Source of the DNA: Frigidibacter mobilis
GTDB lineage: Bacteria > Pseudomonadota > Alphaproteobacteria > Rhodobacterales > Rhodobacteraceae
Assembly (NCBI RefSeq): GCF_001620265.1
Contig: NZ_CP012664.1
Span: 75,977-139,976 of the forward strand
Direction: 5' to 3'
Length of the DNA stretch: 64,000 nt
The translations under genes and the position numbers were made by a program. The notes beneath the pieces are model-generated. The model was not told where the DNA came from. It made no database searches and was given only the letters and a program-made list of their open reading frames with translations. Of this stretch, positions 10,479 through 17,863 are shown piece after piece (the stretch's first letter is position 1; every line of letters begins with the position of its first letter).

Positions 10479-10537
10479 GTGCGCAGAATGGCCCGATCAG
10501 GTCAGCAATGGCAGGAGGTGGTCGGCGTGGCGCTTAC

Positions 10538-11003
10538 GATGCGCAAAGGCTTTCTCTATCTGGTCGCCATCATGGACTGGTTCACCCGCAAGGTGCTGGC
10601 CTGGCGGATATCGAACACGCTGGAGGCCGAGTTCTGCATCGAGGCGCTGAACGAGGCCATCCACAAGTTCGGCCCGCCCGAGATAATGAACACGGACCAA
10701 GGATCACAGTTCACGTCCTTCGACTGGACCGACCGTTTGAAGCGGGCAAAGACCAAGATCTCGATGGACGGCAAAGCCCGGTATCTCGACAACATCTTCA
10801 TCGAGCGCCTTTGGCGGTCCCTCAAATATGAATGCGTCTATCTGCACGCCTGGGAAACAGGGTCACAGGCCCGGACTGGCGTCGGACGCTGGATCACCTT
10901 CTACAACCACCAGCGGCCCCATGCCGCCCATAGCGGTCAACCGCCCGCCGTGGTCTACTTCAACAGCATTGAAACCGGCCAGCAGATGCAGGAAGTAGCT
11001 TAA
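10538..11003 (+). pseudogene. IS3-family transposase OrfB, 3' fragment
   Basis: Starts abruptly at the IS66 boundary. It encodes the C-terminal part of an rve integrase core: the first catalytic Asp in LVAIMDWFTRKVLAWRIS, then NTDQGSQFTS, IERLWRSLKYE and FYNHQRPHAAHSG. The N-terminal half and the orfA gene are missing. The sequence to about 11042 (AACATCGGGGAGTAGCTCA) is probably the IS3 terminal repeat and ends next to the truncated parA. Confidence 0.85.
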
Positions 11004-11079
11004 ACCACCCCGGAAACTGTCCGAACATCGGGGAGTAGCTCACCATGACGCCGACCTCGTCGCCCGCATCAAGACCCAG

Positions 11080-11688
11080 TCACCGCGGTAGCAACCGGCC
11101 GGTTACCATCTCCTTGTAGACGTTGCGGCGCATCATCACCGTCTCAACCACGGGAAACCGAGCGATCGCTACTTCGATCAAGGCGGCATCCGCGCGCGTG
11201 GCTTTCGGGTCAACCATGTTCAGAACGACATGGTGGCGCGGCAAGCTCGCCGGGTTGTCGACGCGCGCGCGCAATCTTTCGAACCAGTCGGCAGTCTGCG
11301 CGCCGACGTCGAGATCAGAGGTCGACAGCATGACCGGCGTCACGATGTGATCGGCCAGAACGGCGATCCCGTCCGACCATTCCGCACCGACGCCTGCCGT
11401 GTCGATGAAGACGAAATCCGCCGAGTCCGCATCATAGACCTGCTCGATCTTGCGATCGACGGCCCCCACACTCTCGACCGAGATTGACCGCAGCAGAGGC
11501 GACCCCAGACCCGCCGCTTCAGCTCGTTCGTGCCAGGCGCCAAGCACTCCGGTGCTATCAGTGTCGATCAGCAGAACCCGACGCCCGGCAGCCACGGCAG
11601 CGCTGATCAGGGCGCGAGAGAGCGTGGTTTTGCCGCTCCCCCCTTTCCGGGCCATCGCGGCGATGACCACGAGATTGTCGTTGGGCAT
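11080..11688 (-). CDS. parA: ParA-family ATPase, C-terminally truncated
   Basis: A 202-residue MinD/ParA-type ATPase with the deviant Walker A KGGSGKTT at residues 15-22, LLIDTDSTG and the Walker B-like DFVFIDTAG. ATG 11688 has a good AGGAGG ribosome site and is preferred to upstream starts that would run into the repeat array. The end (EMVTGRLLPR) stops where relatives continue for roughly 30 residues, next to the IS3 remnant, so the C-terminus appears lost. It faces mobC across the heptad array at 11762-12125. In this setting ParA may act in partition or mobilization; no ParB gene is visible. Confidence 0.85.
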   Translation of the reverse strand: MPNDNLVVIAAMARKGGSGKTTLSRALISAAVAAGRRVLLIDTDSTGVLGAWHERAEAAGLGSPLLRSISVESVGAVDRKIEQVYDADSADFVFIDTAGVGAEWSDGIAVLADHIVTPVMLSTSDLDVGAQTADWFERLRARVDNPASLPRHHVVLNMVDPKATRADAALIEVAIARFPVVETVMMRRNVYKEMVTGRLLPR

Positions 11689-11761
11689 GGGGCGCAGGCC
11701 TCCTGCAAAAATAGTGAAACGCGACAAAGATGCAATAATGTCGCTAACCTCTTGGTGCATC

Positions 11762-12125
11762 GGCGTCAAGCGGAAGGCGGGATGCACGATGCGGTGGGCA
11801 GGATGCATTCGCCGTTACGAATTTTGCAGCAACCAGACAGCGGGGCGCAGGGGACAGACGCCGCGATCCAGGTTGCGCGATGCGGTTGCCAGAAGACGCA
11901 CTGCATTCCGCAATCTCCAAAGGACGTAAAGCGCAGAACGCGACGCGGGGTGCACGCAACGCCGTGCATGAAGCGCGATGCGTGCTGCAATCGACACGGC
12001 CCACTTGCCCGAAGACGCGCTGCAGAGCGCAAAAGACACGGTGCATAAGACGTGATGCACGGTGCAGGGAACGCGGGACGCGTTGCATTGAGCGCGTTGC
12101 GCGCTGCATTTGACAAAGGACGTCA
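11762..12125. repeat. Array of 52 phased 7-bp units (heptads), consensus NNCRNNN
   Basis: Cutting 11762-12125 into consecutive 7-mers gives 52 units. C is at position 3 in 51 of them (exception 11818-11824) and A or G at position 4 in 51 (exception 12007-12013). Thirteen units are TGCA-type, five TGCG-type and ten GAC-type, for example TGCACGG, TGCAGGG, AACGCGG, GACGCGT. The phase is kept without a single indel over 364 bp and breaks at both edges. The period is not a multiple of 3, so it is not codon-driven; no gene is supported within it. It lies between parA and the oriT-like hairpin before mobC. A protein-binding centromere or relaxosome array is the likeliest role. Confidence 0.85.
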
Positions 12126-12147
12126 AATCGGCCCCCCGGGCCGATTT
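12125..12147. terminator. GC-rich hairpin at the end of the heptad array
   Basis: AAATCGGCCC (12125-12134) pairs with GGGCCGATTT (12138-12147) over a 3-nt loop and runs into TTTCT. It could be a plus-strand terminator isolating mobC from upstream transcription, or part of the transfer origin. Confidence 0.55.
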
Positions 12148-12157
12148 TCTATATTGA

Positions 12158-12210
12158 GTACAAGCCCTTAATGCCTTCTCCGCTTGTGCTGGGAGAAGGC
12201 GGGCTTGTAC
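12158..12210. repeat. oriT: Composite inverted repeat upstream of mobC; oriT candidate
   Basis: GTACAAGCCC (12158-12167), a TTAAT bulge, GCCTTCTCC (12173-12181), a 10-nt loop, GGAGAAGGC (12192-12200) and GGGCTTGTAC (12201-12210). Both arm pairs are perfect, giving 19 paired bases broken by one bulge. Mobilization origins of MOB-type elements commonly carry such a repeat beside the nic site and next to mobC/relaxase genes. I cannot identify a nic sequence with confidence. Confidence 0.55.
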
Positions 12211-12244
12211 GAAGGTGGCAAGAAATAGGAACGTTAACTTCAAA

Positions 12245-12829
12245 ATGTCACGCGGCCGAAGACTGACCGAAACAGACCGTCTGAGCATCGCCAAAGAGCG
12301 TGCGCAGGGCGTCGCTGCTGCTGATCTGGCCCAGCGGTATGGGGTCAGCCTGAAGACGATCTACAATGCCGTGAACCACGCTCTGGACCGGCAAAACGCG
12401 AATGGTAGCCGGCCGATCGTCATTGGTCTGCGGGTCAGCCGACGTGAGTTGGCCGCGTTTGATGCCGCACTTGCCCGTCATGGCATCACCAATCGCACAG
12501 ATGCCTTGCGCCATTTGGTGTTGGCTGCTGATGAAATCCTGGAGCCCGATCACGCGTTGACCGAGGCCCTTTCTGCTCGGGCGGCCGACATCAGCCGTAT
12601 CGGCAACAACATCAATCAGGTGGCACGGCGGCTGAACGAAGCCAGGCTGAAGGGCCAGCCTTTGTCCTACACTGCGGAAAGCCACGGGCATATTCGCGAA
12701 TTCGCAGGGCTGATCCTCGATCTGACTGATCGCTTGCAGGCGCTTCTCTTGAAGCGTCGTGCCGATCTGGCGCTCAAGGTCACAAAGGCATGGGCCCCGC
12801 TCGTCCCGGATCGGCTAAAGCGTGGGTAA
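12245..12829 (+). CDS. mobC: MobC-like relaxosome accessory protein
   Basis: A 194-residue DNA-binding protein. A helix-turn-helix (AADLAQRYGVSLKTIYNAV, about residues 25-45) precedes a ribbon-helix-helix-like segment (VIGLRVSRRELAAFDAALAR and on to residue 95). The MobC C-terminal pattern follows (ISRIGNNINQVARRLNEAR). MobC proteins bind oriT and help the relaxase open the strands. I prefer ATG 12245; GTG 12215, directly after the inverted repeat, is the alternative and adds ten residues. The stop overlaps the relaxase start. It might also bind the heptad array. Confidence 0.85.
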   Translation: MSRGRRLTETDRLSIAKERAQGVAAADLAQRYGVSLKTIYNAVNHALDRQNANGSRPIVIGLRVSRRELAAFDAALARHGITNRTDALRHLVLAADEILEPDHALTEALSARAADISRIGNNINQVARRLNEARLKGQPLSYTAESHGHIREFAGLILDLTDRLQALLLKRRADLALKVTKAWAPLVPDRLKRG

Positions 12830-15173
12830 GCGCCTTGCCCACGGTGTCGGGCCTGCCCTCTTCGATCGCGACTGGAGCCGGGTCTCCGGCAGCTGGCAGG
12901 GACTCGCCAGGAACGCGCAGATGGTGCGCGCGGCGCGGGGCTATTCCCCGGCCATCTTCAAGCCGATCTCGAAGGGCGGGTGCCACACCGGCGCGCAGCT
13001 GAAGGCCCAGCTGACGTATCTTACCACCAAGTCGAGCCACATCCTCGATAGCCGCGGTACCCATGACGGCAAGAAGACCCTGACCGAGGCGGAGATCGAC
13101 CGGGTCGTGCGCCGATTTGAAAACCAGTGGGGCGAGCGGCACAGCCCGAAGCTCGGCCATACCTCGCATCTGCTGATGGCCTTTCCCGTCGGCACCAGCG
13201 GTGAGGAGGTGCGCGCGATCACCGAGACGGTCTGTGAGCGGTTCTTTCAAGGTGAGGGGTCGCAATTCGACTATATTGCTGCAATACACCAAGATCGCGC
13301 GCATCCACATGCGCATATCGTTCTGAACCGCCGCAGCAAGGATGGCGAAATGTTCTTTCTCGGGAAGGATCACCACTTCAACTACGACGCCTTTCGGGCG
13401 GCGATGGTCGCCGCGGCGCAGGTCCACGGGATCCGGCTCGAGGCGACACGGCGTCTTGACCGGGGGGTGACGACCTACCGCGCCGAGATCGATGAGGTCT
13501 ACAAGGCTCGTGACGAGGGCCGGCCGCCGGTCGAGCGCCAGCGCACAGGCGCTGATCTCGCCGCAGCCCTGCAGACGGTGGCGCGCAACGCGCTGACCTA
13601 TCGGGGTCTGGCTGCCGAGGCGTCCCGGTCAAACTTCGATGACGTGGCCGAGGCCCTTGAGCGGGCCAACACCATCCTTGCCAGTGGCGGTCAGGTCCAA
13701 TCTGACGGAGCCATCTATATGTCCCAAGACGAAACGGCGTTTGACACGCTGATCACCGAGTTCTCTCAAAACATCCGCCAGATCGAGGCCGCGATCGACC
13801 GCGCGCCCGCGTCCGAGCGGCCGGAGATCGAGCGCAAGCTCACCGATGTTCTGGCCTCTGTCGCGCATCTCAACCCACTCGGGGATCAATCGGCCGCGCT
13901 GCTTGATGCGCCGTCCCGCGACGGCGTCTATGCGCGCGCCAATATGCGCGAAGACCAACTCGAACGCCTCGACGAGGGGGATGTGAAGGCACGGCTTACG
14001 GAGGCGCTGCAGGGCACGGGCATCGATCCGGAGGCCGTCGCGGCCCGCATGCGGGAGGGTGCTGGCAATGCAGCCCTCGAGCGCCAGTGGCTGGCACAGG
14101 ATCTGCGCGCCATCGCCACGGCGGGCGACCTCGATCTGGAGAAGGGCGAGGATCGCGAGGAACCGCTGGACCGGCTGGAAGCCGTTCACGTCCGCCTGAG
14201 CGATACTCTGACCGATGCGCGCATCTTGCGGGCGGTCGACAATGTCGATGAGGCGGAGGATGCCGAGGTCTCGCTCGCCGAACGTCTGACGCCACTGGGC
14301 CGCAATCTCGACGACGCGGGACCGGACGCCTTCGCCCCGTCCGAGCGGCAGGACTTCCAGCAGCTGGTCGCCCAGTTCCGACGGACAGATTTCACCTACC
14401 CGTTCTCAGACGACCCTTCCGTGCGCAGGGCGGGTGCTGTCGAAGTGGAAGAAGCCCGCGCCGCCTTCAACGCCTATGCACAGCGATCGCCTGATCATGC
14501 CGAACTGGCCGCGATGGCCTGGAACAAGATCACCGACAGCCGCAAGCCCGAGGAGTTCGCCGTCGAGGAGAAGGATCGCAGGCTCCATGCCGGCGATATG
14601 GACCTTGCCATGCGCGATCCTTCGCAACATCTCGGTCCGATCACCGAAGATGACCGCACCCTCGCGCGCTACCGCGCGGAAATGCCCGACGAAGAATTCG
14701 GGACGGCGGTGCAGGATGAGATCAACCGGCTGCGCGCCGCCGGGGCATCGCGCGCCTATATCAGTGAGCGTAGTTTCGACATCGAGGACCAGGCGCGGCA
14801 AGACTATGCCGAGCGGCGCTTCATGGCTGAGACCGCCCCTGATGTGTTGACCTTCCTGCAGCGGGCCGAGGCCGAGAATGGCACAGCTCTCTCCGAAACA
14901 GCCGGGCAGCGCCTGATCGAGCAGGTCGACAGAAACCTCGCGCCAAACGCGGTCACCGCCCTGCGCGCCGGCCATGCAGATGTGCTGGACAAGTTCACCG
15001 AACATCCGCTGCGGCAGCTGGAGCTCGCGAAGGCCTATCTGGAGAGCAGTGAGGTGACCGCCCATGGACCGGCCATGGAGCGGGTTCTGGATGCCTTGGC
15101 CGAGGAACAGATCGAGGCACAGCGCGCCCGCCATGCCGCGGCCCATGGCGAAAAGGGGATCACCCATGGATAA
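12822..15173 (+). CDS. VirD2-type relaxase / mobilization nuclease
   Basis: A 783-residue relaxase. The metal-binding three-histidine motif is visible as HQDRAHPHAHIVLNR (His156, His161, His163, His165). A Tyr-containing segment QLTYLTTKS near residue 66 is a candidate for the nicking tyrosine. The long C-terminal half is acidic and charged with no recognised domain, as is common in rhodobacterial relaxases of this class. It nicks oriT and leads the strand to the type IV channel. The GTG start overlaps mobC by 8 nt and the end overlaps virD4/traG by 8 nt, so the three form a tight operon. Confidence 0.9.
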   Translation: MGKRLAHGVGPALFDRDWSRVSGSWQGLARNAQMVRAARGYSPAIFKPISKGGCHTGAQLKAQLTYLTTKSSHILDSRGTHDGKKTLTEAEIDRVVRRFENQWGERHSPKLGHTSHLLMAFPVGTSGEEVRAITETVCERFFQGEGSQFDYIAAIHQDRAHPHAHIVLNRRSKDGEMFFLGKDHHFNYDAFRAAMVAAAQVHGIRLEATRRLDRGVTTYRAEIDEVYKARDEGRPPVERQRTGADLAAALQTVARNALTYRGLAAEASRSNFDDVAEALERANTILASGGQVQSDGAIYMSQDETAFDTLITEFSQNIRQIEAAIDRAPASERPEIERKLTDVLASVAHLNPLGDQSAALLDAPSRDGVYARANMREDQLERLDEGDVKARLTEALQGTGIDPEAVAARMREGAGNAALERQWLAQDLRAIATAGDLDLEKGEDREEPLDRLEAVHVRLSDTLTDARILRAVDNVDEAEDAEVSLAERLTPLGRNLDDAGPDAFAPSERQDFQQLVAQFRRTDFTYPFSDDPSVRRAGAVEVEEARAAFNAYAQRSPDHAELAAMAWNKITDSRKPEEFAVEEKDRRLHAGDMDLAMRDPSQHLGPITEDDRTLARYRAEMPDEEFGTAVQDEINRLRAAGASRAYISERSFDIEDQARQDYAERRFMAETAPDVLTFLQRAEAENGTALSETAGQRLIEQVDRNLAPNAVTALRAGHADVLDKFTEHPLRQLELAKAYLESSEVTAHGPAMERVLDALAEEQIEAQRARHAAAHGEKGITHG

Positions 15174-17148
15174 GGGCAAGATCGCGGGCGGGATCCTCAG
15201 CATGACACTGGTCGGCCTCGCCATCGGCTATGTCGTGGCGACAGCCTATCTGATCCTGCGCAATGGGCTGTCGACCGAGCGCATCGATTTCACATTGCTC
15301 GCGCGGGAATACCGCGCGCTTGGGACCACCGCCCCGAAGGATTTCCTTTGGGTGAACCTGATCCTGGGCGGTTTTGGGTTAGCAGCACTGTTGCTCAGCG
15401 TCACGCTTCTGGGCGAGGCGCTGACCCGGTTCGGCACGACACATTGGCAGACCAAAGCAGAGATGAAGCGCAACGGCTTTTTTGCCAAACCGGGCGGTGG
15501 GTTCCTGTTGGGCAAGCTTGGCCGCCCGAAATCGAAGCGCCCGTTTCTCGTGTCCAAGACCTTCCCGCATGCGCTGATTGTGGCACCAACGGGCCGAGGC
15601 AAGGGCGTGGGCTTCGTGATCCCGAACCTTCTGACCTATAAAGGCTCGGCCGTGGTGCTCGACGTAAAGGGCGAGAACTTCCGCGAAACCTCGCGCTTCC
15701 GCGCCAGTATGGGCGACAAGGTGTTCCGCTTCGCGCCCACTGACTGGGATCGGCCAACACACCGGTACAACCCTCTCGCGCGCATCGCGGCCATGACCAA
15801 TCCCGACCGGCAGCAGATGGAGTTGAAGCTGACCGCAAAGCTCTTCCTGCAGACCGACAACGAAAAGCTGAGCGGGCTTCTGGCCGGGGGCATCGACCTC
15901 TTCGTGGCGGCTGGCCTTCTGGCCTTCGAACGCGGGGTGCCGACCATCGGCGAAATCTACCGGATCACCGCCTCGGGTGGAGACAAGCAGAAAGAATACC
16001 TCAAGCGCGCGCAAGAGGTGAAGAACAAGTCGGCCAAGCTGATCTTCGAGCGCATGGCCTCGACCAACAACGACACCCTGACCTCCTACCTGTCGCTCCT
16101 GATGACTTCGGGTCTCGACACCTGGGACAACCGTGCGATCGACGCGGCCACCGCGACCTCGGATTTCTCCTTCCGGGACATCCGGCGTCGCCCCCACGCG
16201 ATCTATCTCGTGGTCGAGTCCGAGATGATCCGCCCCCTGGCCCCGCTGATCCGGCTGTTCTTCTCCGACCTGATCGCCTCGCTGCAGGCGCAGGAGCCGG
16301 GCGATGACGAGCCTTGGCCCGTGATGATCATGCTCGACGAGTTCGACCGGCTCGGCAAGATGCCGATCGTGGCCGAGAGCATCAAGACGCTGCGCTCCTT
16401 CGGTGGCAACCTCGCCATCGTCACCCAGACCATCCCGGCATTGGACGAGATCTATGGCGAGAACACCCGCCGCTCGCTGCAGGGTGGCGCGGGCGTGAAG
16501 CTCTACCTCACCCCGTCCGAGCAGAAGACCATCGAGGAGCTGAGTCAGGCTGTAGGCAAGACCACCAAGCGCGTGATCACCCGCTCCCGCGCTGTCGGGC
16601 GTAACCCATTCGAGGGACGTAGTGTTTCCGAGCGGACCGAGGATACGCCGCTGCTGACCGAGGACCAGGCCCGACGGATGGACCTCGATGAGGTGATCCT
16701 CGTGATCGATGCGCAGATGCCGATCCGGGCGCGGCGGATCAAGTATTTCGAGGACCCGATACTCAAGGTGCTGCATGCCGGGCAGGCGGGGAGTTTCCCT
16801 TATCCAGATGAAGATGGTCTGCGGCGGGATCGGCAGATGTCCGAGACACGCGAGACCGTGGAGAAGCTGAAGCAGGAACTGCAGGCGGTTAGGGCTGCTG
16901 CGGGAGCGCAGGGGTCTGGGACTGCGCCCTCGTCGATGACCGTTGAGCCACCTGCAACGGAGACGCAGGATCCGCAGCCAGCGCCATCAGGTCGGGCGCG
17001 AGGTAAAGCCGCTCGTGCAGCAGCGGGTGGCGGTGGGTTAGGTCAGTTGTCGTTCGATCTGGCTGGACTCGGGATCAGAGGGGCGAACAGGTCAGAGTTG
17101 GCGGCAGCTGTTCAGACGACGCGGTCGATCATCGAAGTTCATGGATGA
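15166..17148 (+). CDS. VirD4/TraG type IV coupling protein
   Basis: A 660-residue coupling ATPase with two N-terminal membrane segments (about residues 8-30 and 62-85). Walker A is APTGRGKGVGF (residues 140-150), Walker B is VMIMLDEFDRLGK, and NLAIVTQTIPALDEIYG follows. It docks the relaxase-DNA complex on a type IV secretion channel. Start ATG 15166 overlaps the relaxase end. The last 80 residues are low-complexity (Ala, Gly, Pro). No other virB gene is present, so the element is mobilizable or relies on a channel elsewhere. Confidence 0.93.
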   Translation: MDKGKIAGGILSMTLVGLAIGYVVATAYLILRNGLSTERIDFTLLAREYRALGTTAPKDFLWVNLILGGFGLAALLLSVTLLGEALTRFGTTHWQTKAEMKRNGFFAKPGGGFLLGKLGRPKSKRPFLVSKTFPHALIVAPTGRGKGVGFVIPNLLTYKGSAVVLDVKGENFRETSRFRASMGDKVFRFAPTDWDRPTHRYNPLARIAAMTNPDRQQMELKLTAKLFLQTDNEKLSGLLAGGIDLFVAAGLLAFERGVPTIGEIYRITASGGDKQKEYLKRAQEVKNKSAKLIFERMASTNNDTLTSYLSLLMTSGLDTWDNRAIDAATATSDFSFRDIRRRPHAIYLVVESEMIRPLAPLIRLFFSDLIASLQAQEPGDDEPWPVMIMLDEFDRLGKMPIVAESIKTLRSFGGNLAIVTQTIPALDEIYGENTRRSLQGGAGVKLYLTPSEQKTIEELSQAVGKTTKRVITRSRAVGRNPFEGRSVSERTEDTPLLTEDQARRMDLDEVILVIDAQMPIRARRIKYFEDPILKVLHAGQAGSFPYPDEDGLRRDRQMSETRETVEKLKQELQAVRAAAGAQGSGTAPSSMTVEPPATETQDPQPAPSGRARGKAARAAAGGGGLGQLSFDLAGLGIRGANRSELAAAVQTTRSIIEVHG

Positions 17149-17427
17149 GCGATGATGGCCGCTTCGCGGACAGTGTCGTCCGGGCCCTCTGGGACTTGCA
17201 CACGGATTGCATGTTGATACGTCCTACCTGCCCCGGGTTGCTACGAAGTCGAGGGTCACACCTCCGACGACCAGACCGATCCCGACAGTATTTCGGAGAG
17301 TTTTTCCCAAGACGTCTGTCCCCGATCATTGCGGAATATCATTCGCGTTTGGTCGAGACCATGTTGTGCCAGCGGCGAGGCGCCTGCGACAATGGACATT
17401 CTCGTGAGCAATGCCTATCTTTGCAGC
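17149..17427. other. Intergenic region, no gene seen
   Basis: Between virD4/traG and the small Cys/His protein. I find no convincing gene, promoter of MerR type or strong hairpin. A change from mobilization to copper functions occurs here, so a junction may lie within it. Confidence 0.4.
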
Positions 17428-17790
17428 ATGATCGAACGTGTCATCACCATGCTTGCCATACTCGCGATCACCGTGGTGACGACGGTGACCTCCGCGCATG
17501 CGACACGCATGAGCATGAATTCCGGTGTGGATCACTCGATGCATGTCGCCGACATGATGCACTCTCCGGTCATTTCGGGCCTCGGCTGTGACGCTGGAGA
17601 GCACTGTGGGTCGGCCGACGCCGAGATGTGCGAGTTCGTCTGCGCAGGCCTCTCGGCCTTCCTGACGTCGGCAGGCGGGGAAGCCGGGCACGCCCACGGC
17701 GCCGCCAGTCATGACGTCCCGTCCGCGGCAATCCACGTCAGCCGTGCGCCGGGACTGAACGAACGCCCTCCCCAACTCCGTCTCCTCTGA
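17428..17790 (+). CDS. Exported Cys/His/Met-rich small protein
   Basis: A 120-residue protein with a signal peptide or membrane segment (MIERVITMLAILAITVVTTV, then to about residue 26). A His/Met stretch (DHSMHVADMMH) and cysteines in the pattern GCDAGEHC...CEFVCAG follow, then GHAHGAASH and a Pro-rich end (NERPPQLRLL). The Cys pattern and Pro-rich tail resemble the protein at 7331. It directly precedes the multicopper oxidase. Metal binding in the periplasm is likely from composition. ATG 17392 is an alternative start. Confidence 0.6.
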   Translation: MIERVITMLAILAITVVTTVTSAHATRMSMNSGVDHSMHVADMMHSPVISGLGCDAGEHCGSADAEMCEFVCAGLSAFLTSAGGEAGHAHGAASHDVPSAAIHVSRAPGLNERPPQLRLL

Positions 17791-17863
17791 TCGCGCCCGG
17801 GCCGACGCCCGCGGCGTCCCATCGGCCATGAAGAACGGGACGGCATGTCCCGAGGAGACGACA

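Larger units (their letters stand above)
8003..10537 (-). mobile_element. IS66-family element, copy A (full length)
   Basis: A 2535-bp element bounded by GTAAGCGCGACG at one end and the inverted form CGTGGCGCTTAC at the other, with tnpA, tnpB and tnpC in order on the minus strand. The other copies in this window are 33868-36396, 40495-43020 and 63005 onward. The 8 bp flanking the two ends do not match, so no target duplication survives. Confidence 0.93.

Noticed and set aside
11762..12125. CRISPR array or coding sequence at the heptad repeat
   Set aside because: No repeat-spacer structure of 28-37 bp, and a 7-bp period gives 7-residue periodic nonsense in every frame on both strands.
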